Shown here in pieces: positions 1 to 9,057 of a stretch of 64,000 nucleotides of DNA. This DNA comes from Bacillus bingmayongensis (GTDB lineage Bacteria > Bacillota > Bacilli > Bacillales > Bacillaceae_G). The stretch is from the NCBI RefSeq assembly GCF_000299035.1, contig NZ_JH921518.1:1090439-1154438 (forward strand), read 5' to 3'. How positions within the stretch are numbered: position 1 is the stretch's first letter; every line of letters starts with the position of its first letter. Under the pieces are notes generated by a model that searched no databases, was not told the origin of the DNA, and saw only the letters and a list, made by a program, of their open reading frames with translations. A program made the position numbers and the translations under genes.

Positions 1-566
1 TAAGTTCTTTTCAATAAATGAAATGCCAAATTATAAATTTCATCGTTCACTTCTTCCAATAGCGCTCGATAGTCATCTTTATAATCGAGCTTTGCTGGAA
101 AAATTTCTAATGTAACTGTTAGTAAAGACTTTTTATCATTTCGAATTTCAAATGTTGTATAACCTACTTCATTTGGAAATGATAGATTCCCCATTAATAG
201 TTTCAATGAGCCCATTTGAGTAGAGCTGATTGCCTTTCGAAGTGATGGATGTTCATGATGAAAAGACAACTCCTGATCGTTTTTAGGGACGACAACGAGT
301 TGATAACTCCTATTCTCGAAAAAAATGGGAGGGTGCTCGGTCAACTCGCTGGGCTTTTGTAATCGAGCATCATATACCAAGATAGATTCTACTTCTCCAG
401 ACACATGAAAATGCATCATTTCATCTGAAGCAATTGATTGATGTTTTTTTAAGCTCTCATATTTTTCATGATAGGGATTCCCTTTAATCGTCAATGACAA
501 ATCTGCTGTTTCAATCTTAACTAGTTCTATATCATCGTTAGATCCAGAAAGAGGTGAAGCCATCAT
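1..566 (-). CDS. DUF2357-type partner of McrB-like ATPase, partial
   Basis: The reading frame starts at ATG 566 behind a strong AAGGAGG and stays open for 188 codons to the window edge, so the C-terminal part is missing. The visible part begins MMASPLSGSNDD and includes the stretch LSFPNEVGYTTFEIRND followed by LTVTLEIFPAKLDYKDDY, which resembles the DUF2357 domain found next to McrB-type AAA+ proteins. In that family a PD-(D/E)XK nuclease usually follows; here it would lie outside the window. It overlaps the end of the upstream ATPase gene by 29 bp, so the two are probably translationally coupled. Family assignment is by eye; the role as the nuclease half of a restriction or defence pair is inferred. 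Confidence 0.72.
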   Translation of the reverse strand, partial: MMASPLSGSNDDIELVKIETADLSLTIKGNPYHEKYESLKKHQSIASDEMMHFHVSGEVESILVYDARLQKPSELTEHPPIFFENRSYQLVVVPKNDQELSFHHEHPSLRKAISSTQMGSLKLLMGNLSFPNEVGYTTFEIRNDKKSLLTVTLEIFPAKLDYKDDYRALLEEVNDEIYNLAFHLLKRT

Positions 567-3075
567 ACTCGAACCTCCTTAACATATGAGACAGCTTCTT
601 AGCAGAACGAGGATACTTCGCATAAGACATCACATCTTCATTATCAAACTCTTGATTTGTACATAGCGTATATAATTTCTTTAATGCCTCTTCTGTCCGT
701 CCATCACTTCCTGCAATACGCGGTAAGATCTTTTGATACATTTGATAGTCTAACGCCTCATCAAACGATAATAGTTCACTTTTTTCATTGTAAGCCATGT
801 AAAAACAAATTTCGTCACGTATCCGGTACCCAACTTGCGCTCCAATTATCTCAAGAATCTCATTCATTTCAATTAAAATATGAGATACTTTCTTCACGAG
901 CTCTTTATTAAGCTGAAAGCATTCTTTTAAATGAAGAAACTTGGCTGTCAATGAACTGTTGGAAACACACTTTGCCTGTACTTCTTCTGCATCCATTAAA
1001 AACTCAAAGGAATCTAATTTCACTTGATTAAATTCAATCGTATTCGCACGATCGAGTACTTTTTTACTTAATGGATGTGTCGTTTCATCCATATTAATCG
1101 TTCCAATGACGTACACATTTGATGGAATCGTAATTCGTTCCCCAACAATTGATTCTGGAAGGACAGCCGATGTAACACACACTCTCTCTTCCCATCTACG
1201 GCTTTCAATGACACTTAGAAAATCACTGAAATAGTACTCTACGCGAGCTAAGTTCATCTCATCAAGCACGACAAAATAAGGCTTGTCCGGATTCTCTGTT
1301 GCTTTTTTAAGAACTTGGATTAACGGCCTTTCCTGAAATTCACCTTGAATATTCACGTAACCAAGCAAATCAGAACTATCGCTCCAATCAGGACGCACAG
1401 GAATAAGCGTGAACTGTCCATTTTCCTCAGTTGCACCTAAACCTTCAGCAAACCACTGAACAATTTTTGTTTTCCCTGTCCCTGAAATACCAGACAAAAT
1501 AACAAAGGGCTTCGTCTTTAGAGAAAAGACAAAGTTAATAATATCTTGTTTATCGTAATAAAAACCTTTGCTTTTCATATAAGAAGAGACATGCTCTACA
1601 ATTTCCTTCTCGTTCAAATCCATTTCTTTTTTCTCGGAAACCATCGGAAGATCAATCCCTTTCTCTCTAAAAGCAATGTATCCCTCATAATAGCTAAGCA
1701 TTTCTTTTAAATCTTCTACTAATTTTGCTTCACTTGGCATTTGATTAACATCATATACAATGTATGCTGCTGTTGAGTTTGCATAGCCTTTTGCTTTTGA
1801 ACTTGTACCCAAGAAAATCCCATCATCTTTCTTCACTTTTATAGACATATGTATATGTTGACGAATTTCTTGTTTAATTTCTTCCATTTCCTCTTTAGAA
1901 GTTTCAGTTACTCCTTGCGCTAGCGTTAAATATAGCTTTTTCATATCTTCGCTAAATAAATAAACAATATAATAGCCTCGCTGCGTCGATGTCGTAATAT
2001 CTTTATTCATAATAGCAAGCCATGGAACAGCGGCCCAATTCCCTTGTCCAACTGAACCTGTAACAACGTACTGATTATGATCGATAAAAGGTAAACGCGT
2101 TATCTCCGTTGTCATTTCATTTCGAACAACTGAACCAAGTTTATGTCCTGCAAATTTTTCCGTTCTTGCTTTTAAATACTCATTCATAACAGTTAAAAAC
2201 TTTTCACGTAAATTACTACTCATATTACCGCCCTTTTCACTATTCTCTTTTAAATATTGTTCAACTGGAGCCCATTTATCGTTAATTAATCCTACCTTCT
2301 CAAACCACATTAGCAAATTATGAGTACGTTCTTTAGCTACTGATTCAACCATTAAATTATCCCCCCGTGAATTTCGAACAATCGTCATTCCTAAATTCAC
2401 TAAAGCCTCTTTCTTCTTATGGTTTGAATAGCTATGTAAAAGATCAAGTATAAATAGGGCGATTCGAAAATATTCTTGCTTCAAAATCAAATTTTGAATA
2501 AAAGCATCCTTATTTTTTGATTCAATATATCCATTTAATAGAGTTATATTAATCTCATGAACTTCATCCAAAAAGCCCAATAACCTCAAATCTTGTCGTC
2601 CACGAGATTTCACTCTATACAAATTCCCATCAATTTGATGGCTTAGATTTTTCGGATCATATATATTATCCATTACCTCTTCTAAAAATGTGATCACTTT
2701 ATCATATTGCTCACATGGTAGATCATCTGTTTGAAACTCTTTAAATACAATAGATTTTGAGTCAGTTATATTCACAAAAGGAAGTTGTGAAAGGAAAGCC
2801 ATCAAAAAGGCATTATGTTCGCTCACTTTTCCAAAATCTTCACTTGTTACCGTACGTACAGTTATGAGCTTTTGCCAAGCTTGCTGAAGAGTTTCAAAAG
2901 TTACCATAAAATATGGATGTGATTCTTCTCCTCTTTTGTACTTCTCGCGTAAAAGTTCCGTTTCAACGTATAGCCCTTTATCATCTGTCTTTATAATCAA
3001 ATAAGATTCATTAGTATTTATATCATTAACTTGATTGGTTACTTTAGCAAATTCAGTTATGAGTTGGTCTAACAT
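538..3075 (-). CDS. McrB-like AAA+ ATPase (5-methylcytosine restriction type)
   Basis: An 845-residue protein. The N-terminal ~290 residues are unassigned; residues ~300-475 resemble the MrcB_N/DUF3578 domain (stretch DGIFLGTSSKAKGYANSTAA). The AAA+ domain follows, with Walker A GISGTGKTKI near residue 530, Walker B YFVVLDEMNLARVEYYF, and the McrB-type sensor GTINMDETTHPLSKKVLDRA. McrB proteins are motor subunits that translocate DNA for a partner nuclease; the DUF2357 gene directly downstream is the likely partner. I start at ATG 3075 because GGAGG lies six bases upstream of it; an upstream in-frame GTG would place the SD inside the gene. A defence role is inferred from the pair, not shown. 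Confidence 0.82.
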   Translation of the reverse strand: MLDQLITEFAKVTNQVNDINTNESYLIIKTDDKGLYVETELLREKYKRGEESHPYFMVTFETLQQAWQKLITVRTVTSEDFGKVSEHNAFLMAFLSQLPFVNITDSKSIVFKEFQTDDLPCEQYDKVITFLEEVMDNIYDPKNLSHQIDGNLYRVKSRGRQDLRLLGFLDEVHEINITLLNGYIESKNKDAFIQNLILKQEYFRIALFILDLLHSYSNHKKKEALVNLGMTIVRNSRGDNLMVESVAKERTHNLLMWFEKVGLINDKWAPVEQYLKENSEKGGNMSSNLREKFLTVMNEYLKARTEKFAGHKLGSVVRNEMTTEITRLPFIDHNQYVVTGSVGQGNWAAVPWLAIMNKDITTSTQRGYYIVYLFSEDMKKLYLTLAQGVTETSKEEMEEIKQEIRQHIHMSIKVKKDDGIFLGTSSKAKGYANSTAAYIVYDVNQMPSEAKLVEDLKEMLSYYEGYIAFREKGIDLPMVSEKKEMDLNEKEIVEHVSSYMKSKGFYYDKQDIINFVFSLKTKPFVILSGISGTGKTKIVQWFAEGLGATEENGQFTLIPVRPDWSDSSDLLGYVNIQGEFQERPLIQVLKKATENPDKPYFVVLDEMNLARVEYYFSDFLSVIESRRWEERVCVTSAVLPESIVGERITIPSNVYVIGTINMDETTHPLSKKVLDRANTIEFNQVKLDSFEFLMDAEEVQAKCVSNSSLTAKFLHLKECFQLNKELVKKVSHILIEMNEILEIIGAQVGYRIRDEICFYMAYNEKSELLSFDEALDYQMYQKILPRIAGSDGRTEEALKKLYTLCTNQEFDNEDVMSYAKYPRSAKKLSHMLRRFEYDGFTSFWI

Positions 3076-3375
3076 TTTTACCTCCACAGTTACAATTAAT
3101 TACAATTACTACTATTTTAACAAACTATATATAAAAGAAAAATGATACGCTATAACGCTTGATTAAATAACCTTTCAGGAGGAGTTAAAGCCAAAATATT
3201 CACTTTTCTACTTTGTATTGTCTTTCCGCTTCTGATAAGGTCATTGTCACCACAGCAATTCACCTCTCAATTAAAGCACTTACAACTTCTCCCTTACCCA
3301 CACAAAAACTAAAATATCCCATATAACTCCCGCACCCTTTACTCATCTGTAGAATAGATAAAATTTTCATTATAT

Positions 3376-3404
3376 TGAGAATTTTAAAACAAAAAGATAT
3401 AATC
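3376..3404 (+). promoter_or_regulatory. Sigma-A promoter of MHS-family permease
   Basis: TTGAGA (3376-3381), a 17-base spacer and TATAAT (3399-3404) lie about 90 bp before the permease start. The rest of 3076-3491 shows no convincing gene. A 17-codon minus-strand frame near 3200-3260 was judged too short to call. Confidence 0.6.
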
Positions 3405-3491
3405 TATTTATATTTAATCCGCTTTCATTTTTAGTTCATGATGATTGTTTTCAAATGCAAAAAAGAAATTTATTCAAAGGAGGGTTTAATC

Positions 3492-4838
3492 ATGTCTCAA
3501 TCCATCGAACGCGCCAATACAAGGCGCATCACAGGAAACATCTTCAAAGGTTCAGTTGGAAATTTAATTGAATGGTACGACTGGTACGTTTATTCTGCTT
3601 TCGCCGTGTATTTCTCAGCAGAGTTCTTCCCTAAGGGAGACCCGACCAGTCAATTGCTTAATACGGCAGCCATCTTTGCCGTCGGCTTCTTGATGCGCCC
3701 ACTCGGAAGTCTGTTGATGGGGCGTTACGCTGATCGTTATGGTCGACGTGCTGCATTGACGCTTTCTATCACTATCATGGCTGGTGGTTCCCTCATTATT
3801 GCCTGCACGCCAGGTTATAGCACCATTGGCATAATGGCACCTATTATTCTCGTTCTCGCACGTCTACTTCAAGGATTATCATTAGGTGGAGAGTATGGCA
3901 CTTCCGCTACATACTTGTCCGAGATGGCTAGTAGCGGTCGCCGTGGTTTCTACTCGAGCTTTCAGTATGTAACACTTGTTGCGGGACAGCTGGTCGCACT
4001 TGGTGTTCAGATCGTTCTCCAGCAAATACTAAGCGAGCCGGATATGAAATCTTGGGGCTGGCGTATTCCATTTATTATCGGGGCAATGGGGGCAGTAGCT
4101 GTATTGTGGCTGCGCCGCACGATGGATGAATCGGAGCAGTTCTCAAAAATGGATTCTAAAAGCCGCGAGAGCGCTGGAACGATTCGGGCTTTACTGAAGC
4201 ATCCTAAAGCAGTATTAACAGTAGTCGGGCTAACGCTCGGTGGAACTGTTGCTTTCTATACGTACACGACGTATTTACAGAAGTTCATGGTGAATACTGT
4301 CGGTCTTCCTAAGGAAGTTGTTAGCTGGATTAACTTTATCGCCCTCTTGGTTTTCGTCGTACTTCAACCGCTTGCTGGTATGTTATCCGACCGGATTGGA
4401 CGACGCCCACTATTGATTGGGTTTGGTATATTGGGGACTTTACTGACGGTGCCACTGTTCCTGATTATGGAAAAAACAGCAGATCCTATTGTTGCTTTCT
4501 TGCTTATGATGGTAGGTCTCATTATCGTTACCGGTTATACTTCCATCAATGCGATCGTGAAAGCCGAGCTCTTTCCGACTGAAATCCGTGCCCTTGGCGT
4601 GGGATTCCCTTATGCAATTACTGTTGCGGTATTCGGCGGGACGGCGGAGTTCATTGCGTTATGGCTGAAGAGCATTGGACAAGAGTCGCTTTTCTACTTC
4701 TATGTAGCTGGTTGTATTGCTATAAGCTTTATCACTTATTGGCGTATGGCTGAGTCTTCGAAAGTCTCTCATATCGAGGCTGAGTTAGCTGATGAAAATA
4801 CACAAGATATCCGCAAATCCCATTCAAAGCAATCTTAA
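3492..4838 (+). CDS. MFS metabolite:H+ symporter, KgtP-like
   Basis: A 448-residue integral membrane protein of the metabolite:H+ symporter branch of the major facilitator superfamily. Family signatures are EWYDWYVYSAFAVYF in the first helix, GRYADRYGRRAAL in loop 2-3, LQGLSLGGEYGTSATYLSE, and SWGWRIPFIIGA. Members such as KgtP and ProP import dicarboxylates, betaine or shikimate; the substrate here cannot be read, but 2-oxoglutarate-like acids are plausible given the nearby glutarate genes. The start ATG 3492 follows AAAGGAGGG; the longer frame upstream has no SD. Its codons look noticeably richer in G+C than its neighbours, which suggests recent acquisition. A strong hairpin ends it, so it is monocistronic. 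Confidence 0.85.
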   Translation: MSQSIERANTRRITGNIFKGSVGNLIEWYDWYVYSAFAVYFSAEFFPKGDPTSQLLNTAAIFAVGFLMRPLGSLLMGRYADRYGRRAALTLSITIMAGGSLIIACTPGYSTIGIMAPIILVLARLLQGLSLGGEYGTSATYLSEMASSGRRGFYSSFQYVTLVAGQLVALGVQIVLQQILSEPDMKSWGWRIPFIIGAMGAVAVLWLRRTMDESEQFSKMDSKSRESAGTIRALLKHPKAVLTVVGLTLGGTVAFYTYTTYLQKFMVNTVGLPKEVVSWINFIALLVFVVLQPLAGMLSDRIGRRPLLIGFGILGTLLTVPLFLIMEKTADPIVAFLLMMVGLIIVTGYTSINAIVKAELFPTEIRALGVGFPYAITVAVFGGTAEFIALWLKSIGQESLFYFYVAGCIAISFITYWRMAESSKVSHIEAELADENTQDIRKSHSKQS

Positions 4839-4894
4839 ATATTATAGTATCTATTTTAAAATGAAGATTCATCCTAAAAATTCCCTTAATAAAT

Positions 4895-4942
4895 GAACTG
4901 CCCCCCAATTATTAGCCATATCTAACAATTGAGGGGCAGTTC
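4895..4942. terminator. Bidirectional hairpin between permease and small peptide gene
   Basis: The arms GAACTGCCCC and GGGGCAGTTC, extended by AATT on each side of the loop, form a long stem. It lies between convergent genes and can end transcription from both. Confidence 0.7.
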
Positions 4943-4968
4943 AAATAATCACTCTGTTGTTATATCAA

Positions 4969-5100
4969 TTAAAAATGATCAGCATGCGAGTACTGGATGA
5001 TTTCTTCTTTTTGCAGAGCATGTTGTGTATCACCTTCGTTATTCCACCCAATCGCTAAAGCCATTACCAATCCTAACGTTGCTAATACAATTTTTTTCAT
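4969..5100 (-). CDS. Small Phr/PapR-like pre-peptide
   Basis: A 43-codon frame beginning MKKIVLATLGLVMALAIGW and ending HADHF. It starts at ATG 5100 behind AAAGGAG with a nine-base gap. A short charged start, a hydrophobic core and a polar C-terminal tail is the layout of Phr, PapR and NprX signalling pre-peptides, which are exported, trimmed and re-imported to act on RRNPP receptors. No Rap, PlcR or NprR-type receptor lies beside it here, so the pairing is unknown. It could instead be an orphan secreted peptide. The RBS, length and signal-like segment are seen; the function is inferred. Confidence 0.55.
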   Translation of the reverse strand: MKKIVLATLGLVMALAIGWNNEGDTQHALQKEEIIQYSHADHF

Positions 5101-5629
5101 TATTTTAATGCTCCTTTACCAAATATTTTTTGTTTCGCTTCGTAACATACATTTATCTAAATATTACCACAATTATACATATTCCGTAGAAAGAATACTT
5201 TTTTGTAAATTGATAAACAAAATACTGAATATTCAATCTTTTTAACCAGAAATTACATTTAGCATTTTTATCATTCGTTTCGATATGATAATTTATTAAG
5301 TTCTTATAGTTATCGATGCTCAAACGACAACATTTTCCATCCCATTATAATTTGAATAATTTCGTGCAACTCTGCGAATGTTACTTGATTATCAACTAAA
5401 AAGATCCTCCAAATCGGCGGACGAATTCCTTTCAATATATCAGCGATTTTCCAAATATATCGACCACGCGACAAATTTCGCTACCCCGCTCCACTAAGTT
5501 ATTTCAGAAAAAAAAAAGTCAGAAAAATATTACAACCCCTTCTAAATCAACATCCTCCCACACTCGATTTGCGTCTACGTTATTTTTAAAATATACTTTT
5601 ATATATAACTAGAAAAGGAAGTGCATTAT
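5101..5629. other. Intergenic region with ATATC-repeat fragment
   Basis: No gene is visible in this AT-rich stretch. Around 5411-5480 it carries two ATATATC units about 20 bp apart, followed by a CGACAAATTTCGCTACC segment. It is a diverged relative of the ATATC array at 15797-15884. Confidence 0.5.
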
Positions 5630-7063
5630 ATGGTCGGTACCTTTAGTAAATTTCTTGAAATAACGAATAACATTTTATGGTCATATATTCTTATTGTAAT
5701 GTTAATCGGTCTCGGACTTTATTTTTCTTTTAAGTTAAAATTTGTACAAATTAGCCATTTTCGTGACATGATACGATTAATCAGTAATGGGTTTAACAAA
5801 AAAACAAAGAAAAAGGATAGTATATCCCCGTTTCAAGCATTTTGTTTGAGTGCAGCAGCTCGCATCGGGATCGGAAACCTAGCTGGTGTGGCGCTAGCGA
5901 TTTCGATGGGAGGACCTGGTGCAGTATTTTGGATGTGGTTCATCGCTATTATTGGCGCAGCTACAAGTTTTGTAGAGTGTACACTTGCACAAATTTATAA
6001 GGTCAAAGACGGACGTGGATTCCGCGGGGGTCCTGCTTATTATATGGAAAAGGGCTTAAATAAACGCTGGATGGGCGTTTGGTTCTCACTCCTCATTACC
6101 GTTACTTACGGATTAATTTTCAACTCTGTACAAGCAAATACAGTAACATTAGCATTTGAAAATGCTTTTGGGTTAGAACGTTACATCGTAGGAATTGCAA
6201 TGGCTACACTCGTTGCGATTATTATTTTTGGTGGTATTAAAAGCATTGCACGTATTACAGAAACGATTGTTCCGCCAATGGCTATTGTTTATATCGCCGT
6301 AGCTGTTTTTGTTGTGATTAAAAACTTCTATATATTACCGGATGTTTTTCTAGAAATCTTTAGAGGTGCATTTGGTTTAGATCAAGCAGTTGCGGGTGGC
6401 ATTGGGGCAGCAATGAAGTTCGGTATTCAGCGCGGTTTATTCGCAACGGAAGCTGGTATGGGTAGTTCACCAAACGCTGCCGCTACATCAGATGTCTCGC
6501 ATCCTGTAAAACAAGGACTTGTTCAAGCGCTCGGCGTTTTCGTTGATACGTTTTTAGTATGTACTTCAACAGCATTTATCGTCTTATGCTCCGGGGCATA
6601 TAAGCAAGCAAATTTAGAAGGAATTGAGTTAACACAAATTGCATTAAGTTCACAAATCGGCTCATGGGCAAGCAGTTTCTTAGCTATTATTATTTTCTTA
6701 TTTGCGTTCAGTTCATTACTAGGAAACTACTATTATGGTGAAACAAATATTGCATTTATTAAAGAAAGTAAAGGCTTGTTAATGATTTATCGTGTTGCGG
6801 TAGTTGCGATGGTTGTATTCGGATCCGTTGCGACGCTTCAAACGGTTTGGAATATGGCTGATTTATTTATGGGTCTGATGGTATTTACAAATTTAATTGC
6901 CATTACCCTTCTTGGTAAGTTTGCATACGCCGCTTTAGTAGACTATATCAAGCAAAAGAAGGCTGGAAAAACACCAGTTTTCCAGGCTGATTCTATTCCT
7001 GGCTTACAGAATACAGAGTGTTGGGAAAAAGATAATTCAGAAGAAGAAAAACAAGCCGTGTAA
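5630..7063 (+). CDS. AgcS-family sodium:alanine/glycine symporter
   Basis: A 477-residue polytopic membrane protein of the alanine or glycine:cation symporter family (AlsT/DagA type). Family hallmarks visible are SAAARIGIGNLAGVALAISMGGPGA near the N-terminus, TSFVECTLAQIYKVKDG, GGPAYYMEKGL, and ATEAGMGSSPNAAATS. It would import alanine, glycine or a related amino acid with Na+. I place the start at ATG 5630, nine bases after AAGGAAG; the GTG at 5621 touches the SD. It is followed directly by a strong terminator and stands alone. Confidence 0.88.
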   Translation: MVGTFSKFLEITNNILWSYILIVMLIGLGLYFSFKLKFVQISHFRDMIRLISNGFNKKTKKKDSISPFQAFCLSAAARIGIGNLAGVALAISMGGPGAVFWMWFIAIIGAATSFVECTLAQIYKVKDGRGFRGGPAYYMEKGLNKRWMGVWFSLLITVTYGLIFNSVQANTVTLAFENAFGLERYIVGIAMATLVAIIIFGGIKSIARITETIVPPMAIVYIAVAVFVVIKNFYILPDVFLEIFRGAFGLDQAVAGGIGAAMKFGIQRGLFATEAGMGSSPNAAATSDVSHPVKQGLVQALGVFVDTFLVCTSTAFIVLCSGAYKQANLEGIELTQIALSSQIGSWASSFLAIIIFLFAFSSLLGNYYYGETNIAFIKESKGLLMIYRVAVVAMVVFGSVATLQTVWNMADLFMGLMVFTNLIAITLLGKFAYAALVDYIKQKKAGKTPVFQADSIPGLQNTECWEKDNSEEEKQAV

Positions 7064-7098
7064 GAAAAGAAAACAAATTCAATTTCTTACTATGAAAA

Positions 7099-7142
7099 AT
7101 CCCCCTTATTACAATTCCATTTGTAATAAGGGGGATTTTTTT
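7099..7142 (+). terminator. Terminator of AgcS symporter gene
   Basis: A 17-bp stem (AATCCCCCTTATTACAA against its complement) is followed by a run of seven T. Confidence 0.88.
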
Positions 7143-7233
7143 GCTCTCGTTTGAATTAGAGAAAAGTGCGCTACGTTACTTATTCAATCTAATAATTTTA
7201 AAAATTGAAAAAATATACATTACTTTTCATATA

Positions 7234-8685
7234 TTATGAGTTTTTTACTGCTTCAATTTCTAAAGATTCTTCGTGCCACCAAAGTGCTTCTTCTGGGTCT
7301 TGCTTCGCTATTTCGTGTGCTTCTTTTTTCGTTTCTACAGTCGGGTACGAACCTTTTAGTGCACGACCTGACGTTGTGATAAATAGTAGGCTAAATACAA
7401 TTAAGCCGATTAAGCTGACACCAGTTAAATAAAATGCGGGTGCTAGTGCATTTCCAGTAGCATGAACTAAATATGAACATACGAGCGGTGTTGTTCCACC
7501 AAATATGGATACGGAGATATTAAATGATATCGAGAGCGCACGATAACGTACATCTGTGAAAAAGAGAGATGGTAATAAGGAAGGTAATGTTCCTTCATAA
7601 ACACTAAGGAAGAAACCTAAAATAAAGATACCTATAAAAATAGCCGCAATATGTCCATTGCTAATTAGTAAAAAGGCAGGAATTGAACATAATGTCAAAC
7701 CGAGTAATCCGAATTGTACTACACGTTTATTACCAACTTTATCGCTTAATTTCCCGAAATAAAGCGCCAGTGGAATCATGAGTGCCATCGTAATTGAAAT
7801 AATGATTAAACCAGTTGTTTCTTTGATTTTTAGTACTTGTGTTAGATAAGAAGGAATATAAGAAAGGATCATATAGTTTGTAATATTAAAGAAGGCAACA
7901 ATTACTGTGCTTAAAAGAAAATCTTTTTTATGATATTTCAAAATATCAATGAACGAAATTTGCTTATCTTCTTCAGACTCTTCCTGCGCTTTTTCCATTT
8001 CTCGGAATATGGGAGATTCATCTAAATGGCGGCGTAAATATAAACCGACCAAACCAATTGGTGCAGCAATTAAGAACGGGATACGCCATCCCCAGCTAAG
8101 CATTTGTTCATCTGTTAACACGACTGTCAAAACAGTAACGATTACTGAAGCGGCGATGTAACCAGAAAGCGTCCCAATTTCAAGTCCACTACCGAGTATA
8201 CCACGCTTCTTATCAGGTGAAGATTCAGCGATATACACCATCGCTCCTGAATATTCGCCTCCTGTGGAAAATCCTTGAACCATACGAGCAATTAATAATA
8301 AAATCGGTGCCCAAATTCCAATTTGTTCGTAGGTTGGTAGTAGCGCAATAAATAATGTAGAAAGCGCCATTAAAATAATAGTCGTACTTAAAACAATCTT
8401 CCGACCATATTTATCACCAATTCTACCAAAGAAAATACCTCCAATTGGTCGAACTAGAAAGGCGGCAGCAAATGTACCAAATGTAAGTACAAGTTGGAGA
8501 CCACTATTGTGAACACCCGAGAAGAATAATTGACTTAAAACAACCGCTAAATACGCATACAAGCCAAAGTCAAACCACTCCATTGCATTCCCAATACCAG
8601 TAGCAACAACGGCTTTCCTGGCTTGTTTTGGGTTCACTACATTTACATCTTGAGGGCTAAAATCCAAATCATTTTTTTGTTGCAT
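7234..8685 (-). CDS. MFS permease, ProP-like (MHS family)
   Basis: A 483-residue, 12-helix MFS transporter of the same metabolite:H+ symporter branch as the gene at 3492. Signatures are GIGNAMEWFDFGLYAYLA, GRIGDKYGRKIVL, MVQGFSTGGEYSGAMVY and SWGWRIPFLIAAP. The resemblance is closest to ProP-type osmolyte (proline/betaine) permeases, but substrate cannot be fixed from sequence. The C-terminal tail (about 45 residues) is acidic and soluble. The start at ATG 8685 has AAGGAG 13 bases upstream, somewhat far; longer in-frame starts lack any SD. A candidate cre site lies about 165 bp upstream, suggesting CcpA control. Confidence 0.82.
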   Translation of the reverse strand: MQQKNDLDFSPQDVNVVNPKQARKAVVATGIGNAMEWFDFGLYAYLAVVLSQLFFSGVHNSGLQLVLTFGTFAAAFLVRPIGGIFFGRIGDKYGRKIVLSTTIILMALSTLFIALLPTYEQIGIWAPILLLIARMVQGFSTGGEYSGAMVYIAESSPDKKRGILGSGLEIGTLSGYIAASVIVTVLTVVLTDEQMLSWGWRIPFLIAAPIGLVGLYLRRHLDESPIFREMEKAQEESEEDKQISFIDILKYHKKDFLLSTVIVAFFNITNYMILSYIPSYLTQVLKIKETTGLIIISITMALMIPLALYFGKLSDKVGNKRVVQFGLLGLTLCSIPAFLLISNGHIAAIFIGIFILGFFLSVYEGTLPSLLPSLFFTDVRYRALSISFNISVSIFGGTTPLVCSYLVHATGNALAPAFYLTGVSLIGLIVFSLLFITTSGRALKGSYPTVETKKEAHEIAKQDPEEALWWHEESLEIEAVKNS

Positions 8686-8849
8686 ATAATAAAAACAGCT
8701 CCTTATTTCATTTAAAATCATTAAGCACACTTTCTCTTATAGAATAAATTCAATACGAAGCACTTAAGGAAAAGCACCCTCTCCTTACCTGTTACTATTG
8801 TTTCATAAAATTAATTCCCTGTCTAACGATATGGATGATAGGCTAACAA

Positions 8850-8863
8850 ATAAAGCGCTTTCA
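8850..8863 (-). promoter_or_regulatory. Candidate cre (CcpA) site upstream of ProP-like gene
   Basis: On the minus strand TGAAAGCGCTTTAT matches the cre consensus TGWAARCGYTWWCW at 13 of 14 positions. It lies between the ProP-like gene and lhgO, in a stretch otherwise empty of genes (8686-9041). Confidence 0.5.
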
Positions 8864-9030
8864 TTAAAGGGACTACACCATATAAATATTTCGAAAATAT
8901 CCGTATACATCATATTTCATACAGAAATATTAAGTATTCTTCTCCTATACCATTTATTTTCCAAAGATATCGCTTTTTTCTCAATATATATCCGTAATTC
9001 AACAAATTTTGTTATTTACCAAAAAAAATT

Positions 9031-9057
9031 AAAAAGCTACCTCAAAAAGTAGCTTTT
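9031..9057 (-). terminator. Terminator overlapping end of lhgO
   Basis: An AAAAGCTAC/GTAGCTTTT stem is followed on the minus strand by a T-rich run. It overlaps the last codons of lhgO. Confidence 0.7.

Noticed and set aside
3180-3260. Minus-strand 17-codon frame (MTLSEAERQYKVEK) with a GAGAGGTG upstream
   Set aside because: It is very short, the SD is poorly spaced, and no terminator follows. Reported only as part of the empty region.
5630-7063. AgcS gene as a branched-chain carrier or other symporter
   Set aside because: The SAAARIGIGNLAGVA block and GGPAYYMEKG are typical of the AgcS alanine/glycine family.
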